In this document: piece by piece, positions 9,237-16,732 of the stretch | Layout: the number at the start of each line of letters is the position of its first letter | Position numbering within the stretch: position 1 is the stretch's first letter | Origin: Parachryseolinea silvisoli | Lineage (GTDB): Bacteria > Bacteroidota > Bacteroidia > Cytophagales > Cyclobacteriaceae | Assembly (NCBI RefSeq): GCF_021190955.1 | Contig: NZ_JAIOAO010000001.1 | Coordinates: 1,860,001 to 1,924,000, forward strand | Direction: 5' to 3' | Length of the DNA: 64,000 nt | Notes under the pieces: generated by a model | What the model saw: the letters and a program-made list of their open reading frames with translations, nothing else | The model's database searches: none | Told to the model about the DNA's origin: nothing | Position numbers and translations under genes: made by a program

Positions 9237-10760
9237 ATGAAACGCACCGACCACATCCTGGCCCTCACCACCACCCTGCTACGCGCACCCGAAGCCGACG
9301 TCGATCGCCTCCTGGCTATCGTGGAGAATCTCTACTCGCTGCAAGCGCTACGCAAACCCGGTGCCGTGTCGATCGGCTTCGAACAAGGTGACACCGAAGA
9401 ACCCTTCACGACCTGGCTCCGCCGCCTGCGCAGCGAGCAGATCCAACGCGTGCACGTGTCCTATCACGCCTTCGACGAACGCGAAGACATGCCCGCCCAC
9501 ATGGCCGCGGCCTTTGCGGGCACCCCCGACTTGCTGCTACGCGTAAAGACCGCGCAGCAAATCCATGCGTACGCACTCACCACCTACTTCGGTCCGCAAT
9601 ACGAACTCACACCGCAGCAATTCATCACCCTGCTGGATAGTCAAGCCGACAAAGCACACCACTGGGACCGTGCCGCCGAGCTTATCCTCGAATCCAACGG
9701 CATGAATAACCACAGCCTGTTCGAGCCCGAAGAAACTGCTGAATATTTACTATCACCCGAAGGCCACCACGTCTTTGAACAGCTCGCGCCCGACCTGGTA
9801 AAAGAACTACAGATTGAATGTACCGTGCGCCAGCAGCCCTTCATCATTCCCGATGATCTCCAATCGCTGTTCGTAAAATACGACTACTCCTTCTTCGACG
9901 AAGACCGCGAATATGTATACCTCTATCCCCTGGGCGACGTTTCCGCGCAAGAGGTTATTGACCTGGTCAACGCCCAACCCTTCGGCCTGCTGACCTGGGA
10001 GACACTAAACGCGTCCTTACAAGAATACGACCCGACGGCTGCCATCGTAGAACCCGAACGGTGGGAGCAGAAACTGCGCGCGATGTCGGACGAAGACCTC
10101 GAGCAGATCGTGACTCCGCTCTGCCGCGCCATTTGCACCTTGTGCGAAGCCGGTGGGGTCAAGCCCGTTATCCCCGAAGCATTGTCTGAAAGCTTTGGTC
10201 CTGATGAAGAGGAGCAGAAACGTGCGGCCGCGCGATCAAACGACAAAGACCGCTGGAATTTGCAAAGCACACAAAACCCGTGGGAGCACTATGCCTTCCG
10301 TCCGGTAGAAAACGCGCCTGCTTTTACGGCGGCAGCACTTGCGGATACGGAGAAGACATTTGTACAAGCGCTTGAAGCGATCCATCAATTTGCCACGCGC
10401 ATCGACTCGCCGTTCCAGGATTTGTTCCGCATCAACCTGCGGCTGATGCAAATGCCGTTGCCTGCGGGAAGCTTTGGTGTAGCGCAGGTTGAGCAACTGG
10501 CCGGGCAGCTTTCACAGGCAGAATTTCCACAGGAAGTGGTGGAGAGCGTACGCCTGTCAGCGTGGGTCGTAGCGTTCTGTACGGAATTGAGCTGGGACGC
10601 CGCCCGCTCGCGGGGCATGCTGGCGGTGAAATTCGCCGATGTGTTTGGGGGCATGGGGTCGTGGAATGATCAGTACATTGAAGAGGATCATGAGACATTT
10701 CAGAAAGTGTCGTCGGAGTTGTTTGAGGCGTTGAAGCGGTATTTGGCTTCGTTGTTGTGA
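9237..10760 (+). CDS. hypothetical protein, 507 aa
   Basis: Soluble-looking, acidic, mostly helical protein with no signal peptide or membrane segment. I do not recognise a domain. ATG 9237 is preferred over the open frame from 9153, because the earlier frame runs through the right arm of hairpin C1. The sequence has many Glu/Asp-rich helices and no obvious catalytic motif. It stands alone between hairpin C1 and repeat B1. Codon use is like its neighbours, so it is probably a native gene. Confidence 0.7.
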   Translation: MKRTDHILALTTTLLRAPEADVDRLLAIVENLYSLQALRKPGAVSIGFEQGDTEEPFTTWLRRLRSEQIQRVHVSYHAFDEREDMPAHMAAAFAGTPDLLLRVKTAQQIHAYALTTYFGPQYELTPQQFITLLDSQADKAHHWDRAAELILESNGMNNHSLFEPEETAEYLLSPEGHHVFEQLAPDLVKELQIECTVRQQPFIIPDDLQSLFVKYDYSFFDEDREYVYLYPLGDVSAQEVIDLVNAQPFGLLTWETLNASLQEYDPTAAIVEPERWEQKLRAMSDEDLEQIVTPLCRAICTLCEAGGVKPVIPEALSESFGPDEEEQKRAAARSNDKDRWNLQSTQNPWEHYAFRPVENAPAFTAAALADTEKTFVQALEAIHQFATRIDSPFQDLFRINLRLMQMPLPAGSFGVAQVEQLAGQLSQAEFPQEVVESVRLSAWVVAFCTELSWDAARSRGMLAVKFADVFGGMGSWNDQYIEEDHETFQKVSSELFEALKRYLASLL

Positions 10761-10821
10761 TGGGAAGTGGCGTTGGAGACTTGTGATGGATATCGTAGGT
10801 CGGTGGAGGTGGGGGGCGTGT

Positions 10822-10929
10822 ATGGTTGCGTAGGTTACGACGTGACCGTTGGCAGTCGGAGACTGCCCCCATACTGGGCACAAGTACCGCACCTGCGCTA
10901 ACGCTCGGTGCTAATACTTGCGCCAGCAA
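10822..10929. repeat. family B structured repeat, copy B1
   Basis: About 108 bp. It has TTACGACG, then an inverted repeat GGCAGTC-GGA-GACTGCC (about 10851-10867), then GGGCACAAGT, CGCTAACGCTCGGTGCTAA, and ACTTGCGCCAGCAA (10916-10929). The CAAGT and ACTTG ends are also complementary. Copies B2 and B3 share this order. Confidence 0.75.
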
Positions 10930-11042
10930 TCGAATCTGACGCGACGCTTCGTGCCAGCTATAGATAAAGTAAAAAGTTTTATCAGAACCCATAGGGGTAT
11001 GGCGCGGGCTGGGTGTCTCAGGAGAAACAACACAATACCCGC

Positions 11043-11792
11043 ATGAAAATCCTTACACGTCTCTCCCTGCCCCTTCTCCTGGCGGGCGCGCTGGTCCTGC
11101 CGGCTGCTGGTCAGGAAGAAATACAAAAAGACCTGCATTCTTTTAACAAGGTCATCGCGTCGCCGAAAGTGAACCTGATCCTGGAAGAAGGCGACCACGA
11201 AAGCATCCGCCTGGTATACCAGGGTGTATCGGCTGACAAGATCAACATTCGCGAACATGGCAGAACCCTGCACATCTACCTCGACGATGCCAAGATCACC
11301 GAAAAAATGGATCGCGTGCGTCGCCATAACAAACACAGCTATTACCGCGACGCCACCATTACGGCCTACGTTACGTACCGTTCCCTTCGCCACGTCGAGA
11401 TCCGCGGCGCACAGGAGCTAACCTGCAAGAGTCCGCTGCATGCCGACAAATTCGTACTGAAAGCGTACGGCCAGAATGAGATTCGGCTCGCATCGATTGA
11501 AACAAAAGATCTGCGTACCAGCCTGTATGGCGAGAATGATCTGAAGATCCGCGGCGGCATTGCCGAGTTTCAGAAATACCGGCTCTTTGGCGACAACAAG
11601 ATCGACACGCAGCCGCTGCGCAGCTATTCCACTACTACCAATATTTACGGCGAAAGCAAAGTGAAGGTGAGCGCGCAGGATGAGCTACGAATCAATTCGT
11701 TTGGAGAAGCGCGCGTGACGTATGATGGAACCGCGGAAGTAAGCAAGGGGTTGATGTTCGGGCATACGGAGATCCATCATTTGAAGTATTAA
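11043..11792 (+). CDS. GIN-domain (DUF2807) protein, secreted
   Basis: Protein of 249 aa starting at ATG 11043, which puts a signal peptide (MKILTRLSLPLLL..., cleavage near residue 22, AAGQ) at the N-terminus. An upstream in-frame start at 11013 would spoil the signal. The rest is a repetitive beta-rich segment of the putative auto-transporter adhesin, head-GIN type (short strands such as LYGENDLKIRG and IYGESKVKVS), forming a right-handed beta-helix. In Bacteroidota these are small periplasmic or surface proteins of unknown role. A rho-independent terminator follows. Confidence 0.78.
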   Translation: MKILTRLSLPLLLAGALVLPAAGQEEIQKDLHSFNKVIASPKVNLILEEGDHESIRLVYQGVSADKINIREHGRTLHIYLDDAKITEKMDRVRRHNKHSYYRDATITAYVTYRSLRHVEIRGAQELTCKSPLHADKFVLKAYGQNEIRLASIETKDLRTSLYGENDLKIRGGIAEFQKYRLFGDNKIDTQPLRSYSTTTNIYGESKVKVSAQDELRINSFGEARVTYDGTAEVSKGLMFGHTEIHHLKY

Positions 11793-11817
11793 GAGTTTTT
11801 TGGAGAGGGATTATAAA

Positions 11818-11868
11818 ACAGTGTGAGGGTGAATGCGAGAGCGGACATCCTTACGCTGTTTTTTTTTG
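11818..11868 (+). terminator. rho-independent terminator after the GIN gene; also family C repeat copy C2
   Basis: ACAGTGTGAGGGTG (11818-11831) pairs with CATCCTTACGCTGT (11846-11859) with three G-U wobbles in a 14-bp stem, followed by a run of about ten T. The loop carries GCGAGAGCG, as in C1 and C3. Confidence 0.8.
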
Positions 11869-11893
11869 TGGGTGACGGGAGCTGGGGTGTTTG

Positions 11894-12006
11894 TGGTTGC
11901 CACGGGTTACGACGTTGCCGTTAGGGGGTCGGGAGACCCCCTGCCATACTAGGCACATTCCGATAGCTATCGGAACGCCCTTCGGTCGGAAGACTTGCGC
12001 CAGCAA
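11894..12006. repeat. family B structured repeat, copy B2
   Basis: Same order as B1: GGTTACGACG, a hairpin with a GGGGGTC-GGGA-GACCCCC stem (about 11924-11941), AGGCACA, then a different inner palindrome (CCGATAGCTATCGG) in place of CGCTAACGCTCGG, and the common end ACTTGCGCCAGCAA. Repeat A2 begins 30 bp later. Confidence 0.7.
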
Positions 12007-12034
12007 ATCATCAGGACTATTGCCGCGCGTCGAA

Positions 12035-12133
12035 TTGTTACGCCCCTTCAGGGCTTGTTTGTCATCTGTTGTCTGCCCCAGGCCTCCGCTGCCGCGCCGG
12101 CCTGGGCTATTCTATTACGCCCTTTCAGGGCTG
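12035..12133. repeat. family A palindromic repeat, copy A2 (two-unit)
   Basis: Unit GTTACGCCCCTTCAGGGCT (about 12037-12055), a CCCAGG...CCTGGG hairpin (12077-12106), and a second unit TTACGCCCTTTCAGGGCT (about 12115-12132). It abuts the 3' end of the hydrolase gene on the minus strand. It is nearly identical to A4. Confidence 0.78.
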
Positions 12134-12139
12134 GCTTGG

Positions 12140-13147
12140 CTACTTCGTTGGCATGGCCAGCTTTTCGCGGGCGAACCTTACCATGATGTCGTAGACTTTG
12201 TCGACGGCTTTTGATCGCAGGCCACTGGCGATAACGTGGGCGCCGGCTTCGGGAACGGGTACTGCTTCTTTTAAATTGTCGGGGGTTGCCAGCTGGGCGT
12301 TCATTTCCAGCATGGCGCTCACTTTTACCTCGGGGTCTTGTTCCGCTTCGTTTTTGTAGTAGTAGAGCGTGAGGGAGGGTTGGTGGACTTTTTCAAATGT
12401 TTCCTGTGTCATGGTGGTTTCGATCATCTCCTGCAGCTCGGTGGTTGCTTCCAGACGGTATTTCATGTACCAGTATTGGGCACGTTCGGGCGGTACGATC
12501 GGCGGGGGTGTTTCGCCGTATTTGCCGCCCATGACGGCGCGGACGATGTACAGTCCCCAGTGATTGTTCAGCAAGAACGCCGCATCATTCTTTATGGCGA
12601 TGTTGGGTGAGAGGTGGATCAGCGCCTGTACGTCCGCTGGAAATTCCGCGGCCAGCTTCAGGGCCAGTGTGCTGCCGGTGGAGCAGCCGACGAGAATCAC
12701 CTTGTCGCCCAGTTGCTTACCGATGGCCAGGGCCTGTTTGGCGCTGGTCCAGAGACGGTCGGCGGTCATATTGATCAGGGCCTCTGTGGTGTCCAGGCCG
12801 TGGTCGGCCAGGCGGGCCAGGTACAGGTTACAACCCATTGTGCTGGCAAACCGTTTGTGTACCGGGTCGCCTTCCATCTGGCTGGCGGTGAAGCCGTGCA
12901 GGTACACGACTGCATAGGGCGTCTTTTTGTGCGTGCTGTCGTTCCAGATGATCCGCGCTTCGTTGTTCGGGCGCAGTTTGTGCGCGGCTTCGTTTGCGGT
13001 CACATAGTGCTCCAATGCCGTGGCTTCGGCCGGTACGGTCGGCAGTGTTGGGTCATACACCGGGGTGGCGGGTGCCGGGCCGAGAAAATACAGGGCCACG
13101 ATAATCAGCACCGGCGCGGTGAGCCTGATAAAACGTTTGGAGATCAT
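12140..13147 (-). CDS. alpha/beta hydrolase (lysophospholipase-like), membrane-anchored or exported
   Basis: 335-aa serine hydrolase. An N-terminal hydrophobic stretch (residues 7-23) is followed by an ordinary alpha/beta-hydrolase core: LHGF oxyanion region at about 83-86, nucleophile elbow GCSTG with Ser156, and a late GAHV segment (about 309) that supplies the likely catalytic His. The lid region between about 200 and 260 is helical and aromatic. It resembles Bacteroidota proteins annotated as alpha/beta hydrolase or carboxylesterase, probably acting on small lipid or ester substrates in the periplasm. It is a single gene, transcribed away from the 13.1-13.6 kb gap. Confidence 0.8.
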   Translation of the reverse strand: MISKRFIRLTAPVLIIVALYFLGPAPATPVYDPTLPTVPAEATALEHYVTANEAAHKLRPNNEARIIWNDSTHKKTPYAVVYLHGFTASQMEGDPVHKRFASTMGCNLYLARLADHGLDTTEALINMTADRLWTSAKQALAIGKQLGDKVILVGCSTGSTLALKLAAEFPADVQALIHLSPNIAIKNDAAFLLNNHWGLYIVRAVMGGKYGETPPPIVPPERAQYWYMKYRLEATTELQEMIETTMTQETFEKVHQPSLTLYYYKNEAEQDPEVKVSAMLEMNAQLATPDNLKEAVPVPEAGAHVIASGLRSKAVDKVYDIMVRFAREKLAMPTK

Positions 13148-13620
13148 AGGAATATTTGTCTAAAGATATTCTTTTTCCTGACATGCGTCATCGTGCCACA
13201 CGTTTGCGTACACGCTCCATCCCATCGGGAAATATATACCCCGACAAACGTCATCTTCTTTCGATGGGTGACCGACATCTTCGTTGGCATCGTCACCTAT
13301 GTCCACGGCGTGTGACCGGTAGCGGTAACGTGTAGAGAAGTATATACAGGTTGTAACCCTTCACGATCGGTCTATCTGCCGTTGCCGATGGAGACAGTAC
13401 ACGTTGCGAGTAGTGTAACGTTATACTGTTATAATATTTATCTATAATTTTTCGGTTGCGACAGAACTTTCACGAGTATAGTTCCGTACTTAGTAGTGCG
13501 TACTTTTTATACCGGAAGGAACAAGCGATCCTTCCTCCAAAGAAATGCACGGCCTTCTCCTAAACTGCCAAACTTTCTTTACAACGCATGCGCTGTGCAC
13601 CACATAAATACTAACGAACT
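13148..13620. other. intergenic stretch with no supported gene
   Basis: About 470 bases between a minus-strand and a plus-strand gene. It becomes AT-rich toward the right (13420-13460). I see one weak hairpin (GGTGAC...GTCACC, about 13266-13295) but no convincing ORF, promoter or repeat copy. It presumably holds the two divergent promoters. Confidence 0.4.
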
Positions 13621-13947
13621 ATGGAATGGGCAACATTATATATCACCGGCAAGTCCGACTTCAGCCATGAAGTCCGGAAGCGGCTGGACCATGCCCGCAT
13701 AAAATATATGACGGGTTACATGGGCACCGGCAATGGCAAACATGACATGTACTGGGTCGACGAGCGCGAAGACATCCGCGACGTCAAAGAGGCGATCGGC
13801 GGCAAGCTGATCTGGAAACACCGTTTGCGCTTCTATACAAACCTGGAAGCGTTCATGGAAGGCCGGACCCGCCAATCGGCTTCGGAGTTTTCACCCGAGG
13901 AGCTTGACCTGATCCACTCCATGCAGGAGCTGGAGGCCGCACACTAG
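13621..13947 (+). CDS. conserved hypothetical protein, 108 aa
   Basis: Small cytoplasmic protein starting MEWATLYITG. The beta-alpha-beta opening and the later strand-helix pattern suggest a small alpha/beta (thioredoxin- or ACT-like) fold, but there is no Cys pair or catalytic motif, so no function is offered. The C-terminal third is an acidic helix. It stands alone, and its stop lies 3 nt before repeat unit A3, which separates it from the convergent Nudix gene. Confidence 0.6.
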   Translation: MEWATLYITGKSDFSHEVRKRLDHARIKYMTGYMGTGNGKHDMYWVDEREDIRDVKEAIGGKLIWKHRLRFYTNLEAFMEGRTRQSASEFSPEELDLIHSMQELEAAH

Positions 13948-13950
13948 ATT

Positions 13951-13970
13951 TGTTACGCCCTTTCAGGGCT
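13951..13970. repeat. family A repeat, single unit (A3)
   Basis: TGTTACGCCCTTTCAGGGCT fills the short gap between two convergent stop codons. It may serve as a shared hairpin terminator. Confidence 0.7.
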
Positions 13971-13973
13971 GTA

Positions 13974-14723
13974 TCAGAAACCAAACTTGAGGCCCTGTTT
14001 CAGGGCCTTTTCATATTTCCTCCTATCAAATCTGTATAGATACGGCGCTTTATGGGCGCCGCCTGTTTTTCGTTCGTTCAGACGTTCCAGGATCCCAAAC
14101 GCCAGCATCTTCTTCTGAAAATTCCGCCGGTCCAAAGACATGTCCAGGATCGTTTCATACAACCGCTGCAGCTCCGGCATGGTAAACCGCGCCGGCAACA
14201 GGTTCAAGCCGACCGGGTAGTCGTTCAGGCGCATGCGCAGCGTCTCCAAAGCCTTTTCCAGAATAGCGTTGTGATCGTAAATAAGGTCCGGCACGGTGTG
14301 GATGTCGCACCAGTGACACTCGTCGGTCAGCAGATCGGGCTGGGGCGTCACCTGCGAAAACTCCACGAGGGCGTAGTAGCCCACCGAGATGAAGCGGTCG
14401 TGCATCCAGCTGCCGGGTGGCATAGACCGGGGCCATAAAAACTGCTCTTTATGGCGTTCGCGCGCCGGATCGCCAAATGTGTGAAACTGCTGCAGGTAGA
14501 TGTCTTGCAGGCCGGTGCGCTCCCGCAGAATACGGGCGGCGGCTGTATCGAGTGAGTCCTCCTTGCGCACAAAGCCGCCCGGCAGGCACCATTGGCCGTT
14601 TTCCTTCCATTTTAACAGCAACACCTTCAGCTGGTCGTCATGAAAACCCATGATGACACAGTCAATCGAGAGATGCCGCAAATACACCTCGTGCCCCTTT
14701 TCCACGAACTCATTCAGCTCCAT
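13974..14723 (-). CDS. Nudix-fold transcriptional regulator, NrtR/AraR type
   Basis: 249-aa protein with an N-terminal Nudix domain and a C-terminal winged helix (about 165-249). The Nudix box spans about residues 50-72 (GFVRKED...RILRERTGL). Against the consensus G-x5-E-x7-RE-U-x-EE-x-G-U several acidic metal-binding positions are replaced (D, I and R), so hydrolysis is unlikely and ligand sensing is likely. This is the pattern of NrtR-family regulators, whose Bacteroides member AraR controls arabinose genes. It diverges from a GH3-led sugar-metabolism run, with a 21-bp palindrome between them, which fits a local sugar-responsive repressor. The effector is unknown. Confidence 0.8.
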   Translation of the reverse strand: MELNEFVEKGHEVYLRHLSIDCVIMGFHDDQLKVLLLKWKENGQWCLPGGFVRKEDSLDTAAARILRERTGLQDIYLQQFHTFGDPARERHKEQFLWPRSMPPGSWMHDRFISVGYYALVEFSQVTPQPDLLTDECHWCDIHTVPDLIYDHNAILEKALETLRMRLNDYPVGLNLLPARFTMPELQRLYETILDMSLDRRNFQKKMLAFGILERLNERKTGGAHKAPYLYRFDRRKYEKALKQGLKFGF

Positions 14724-14779
14724 GCCGCTAAAATAAATACTCCAATGTGTATTTCATACGCAACAAAGAAATAGGTATC

Positions 14780-14800
14780 ATTGTGTTACTACGACACAAT
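14780..14800. promoter_or_regulatory. candidate operator for the Nudix-type regulator
   Basis: Perfect inverted repeat ATTGTGT-N7-ACACAAT, 21 bp, ending 9 nt before the GH3 start codon. NrtR-family regulators typically bind palindromes of about 21 bp, and the only regulator gene here diverges from this gap. The link is inferred from position and symmetry. Confidence 0.55.
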
Positions 14801-14809
14801 AACCCAATC

Positions 14810-16708
14810 ATGACACGTACCCACGCTCTACTGTTTTTGTGCGTCCTGCCGCCACTGTTGCTGGCAGGTGCCTCTGCCTGGCGGACCCTACCCGATCCGC
14901 CGCCGTACCGCGACCTCAATAAAAACGGTAAAATGGATGTCTACGAAGACGCTTCCCAGTCCGTCGAGAAACGCGTAGACGACCTGCTGCGCCAGATGAC
15001 GCTGGAAGAAAAAGCCGGACTGCTCTTTATCAACGGTGCACGCATCAACGACGACGGCTCCCTAGACGACCGTCCCGGCCAGGGCCCTTTTGCCTTCGCA
15101 CCACAAGCGGCCAGGCTGATCCTCGAACACCGCATGAACCACATCAACGTCTGGGCTGTGCCGGGCAAACGTGCGCTGGCGACGTGGTACAACAATATTC
15201 AAAAACTCGCCGAAGAAAAGACCCGCCTGGGCATTCCGGTGACGGTGGCGTCTGATCCCCGTAACGCCTTTAGCGAAGCGCTGTTCGCGGTCGCGGCCAA
15301 CGACTTTTCACAATGGCCAGAACAACTGGGCTTTGCCGCCATCGGCGACGAGGCACTCATGCGCCAACACGGCGACATGGCGCGGCAAGAGTACCTGGCG
15401 GTGGGCATCCGCGAAGCATTACACCCCATGGCCGACCTGGCCACCGAGCCGCGCTGGCCGCGGGTCAGCGGTACGTTCGGGGAAGATGCGCAGTTATCGT
15501 CGCGCCTGGTAAAAGCTTACATCCTCGGCTTTCAAGGCACCACGCTGGGTCCGGAGGGCGTTGCCTGTATGACGAAACACTTCACGGGGGGTGGTCCGCA
15601 GAAAGAAGGACTGGACCCGCACTTTGAATTCCAGAAAGGACAAGTATATCCCGGCAACAACTTTCAGTATCACCTCATTCCGTTCGAAGGCGCGTTCGCC
15701 GCACACACGGCGGCCATCATGCCGTACTACGGCGTGCCCAAAGGTCAGACGAAAGAAGATGTAGCCTTTGCCTATAACAAAGAGATCATCACCGGGCTGC
15801 TCCGCGAAAAGTATAAATACGACGGTGTGGTGTGCACCGACTGGGGACTGGTGACCGATGCCCACATGGGGCCGGTTGTATGGCCCGCCCGCGCCTGGGG
15901 CGCCGAGCAGCTGAGTGAAGAAGAACGTGTACTGAAAATTATCGACGCGGGCGTAGACCAGTTCGGCGGCGAGCAATGCACACACCATGTGGTAAACCTG
16001 GTGATGCATGGCAAGCTGCCGATGGCGCGCGTGGATGTTTCGGCACGACGCCTGCTGCGCCAGAAGTTTGTCCTGGGATTATTCGACAATCCGTATGTCG
16101 ATGTAGAGAAAGCCGTGCAGACTGTGGGGAAAGAAGAATTTAAACAAGCGGGCGCAGTAGCCCAGCGCCGGTCGATCACCTTGCTCAAGAACGATAAAGT
16201 AAAAGGGCGCAAAACATTACCCTTAGCCATCGGCAAGCTGAAGCTCTATGTACGCAACGTGGATCGCGAAACAGCGGCCCGCTATGGTACCGTGGTGAAT
16301 CGCCCGGAAGAAGCAGACATCGCGATCATCCGCCTGCGTACGCCGTGGTATGCCGTAAAGACAGACAACCCCATGGCCAAACTCTTCCACCATGGCGACC
16401 TCGACTTTAAAGGCGCCGAAAAAGACAGCATCCTGGCACTGCTCAAACACGTGCCGACGGTAGTCGACCTATACATCGACCGGCCGGCGGTCATTCCCGA
16501 AATCAACGCCGCGGCCCGCGCGCTGGTGGCGAACTATGGCGCCAGCGATGCCGCCTTGCTGGATGTACTCTTTGGCAAAGCACGTCCGGAAGGAAAACTT
16601 CCCTTCGAGCTGCCTTCATCCATGGAGGCCGTGCGCCAACAGAAAGAAGACCTTCCACACGATTCGGCCAAGCCGCTTTATCCTTTTGGCTTCGGCCTCC
16701 AATATTAA
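14810..16708 (+). CDS. glycoside hydrolase family 3 protein (beta-glycosidase), exported
   Basis: 632 aa. ATG 14810 is preferred because it begins a clear signal peptide (MTRTHALLFLCVLPPLLLAG). The longer frame from 14747 would run across the operator. An EF-hand-like segment (DLNKNGKMDVYED) precedes the GH3 N-terminal TIM-barrel domain. The catalytic aspartate sits in VVCTDWG (Asp344), with the KHFTGGGP substrate loop upstream. The C-terminal (alpha/beta) sandwich domain follows from about 470. It probably removes beta-linked glucose or xylose from oligosaccharides in the periplasm. It is first in a three-gene run with the ThuA fusion protein and the esterase, facing the Nudix regulator. Confidence 0.87.
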   Translation: MTRTHALLFLCVLPPLLLAGASAWRTLPDPPPYRDLNKNGKMDVYEDASQSVEKRVDDLLRQMTLEEKAGLLFINGARINDDGSLDDRPGQGPFAFAPQAARLILEHRMNHINVWAVPGKRALATWYNNIQKLAEEKTRLGIPVTVASDPRNAFSEALFAVAANDFSQWPEQLGFAAIGDEALMRQHGDMARQEYLAVGIREALHPMADLATEPRWPRVSGTFGEDAQLSSRLVKAYILGFQGTTLGPEGVACMTKHFTGGGPQKEGLDPHFEFQKGQVYPGNNFQYHLIPFEGAFAAHTAAIMPYYGVPKGQTKEDVAFAYNKEIITGLLREKYKYDGVVCTDWGLVTDAHMGPVVWPARAWGAEQLSEEERVLKIIDAGVDQFGGEQCTHHVVNLVMHGKLPMARVDVSARRLLRQKFVLGLFDNPYVDVEKAVQTVGKEEFKQAGAVAQRRSITLLKNDKVKGRKTLPLAIGKLKLYVRNVDRETAARYGTVVNRPEEADIAIIRLRTPWYAVKTDNPMAKLFHHGDLDFKGAEKDSILALLKHVPTVVDLYIDRPAVIPEINAAARALVANYGASDAALLDVLFGKARPEGKLPFELPSSMEAVRQQKEDLPHDSAKPLYPFGFGLQY

Positions 16709-16732
16709 TCTAAGTTAACCAGTCATGTACCC

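Noticed and set aside
12614-13315. 233-aa plus-strand ORF
   Set aside because: Shadow of the alpha/beta hydrolase, which has the LHGF and GCSTG motifs on the minus strand.
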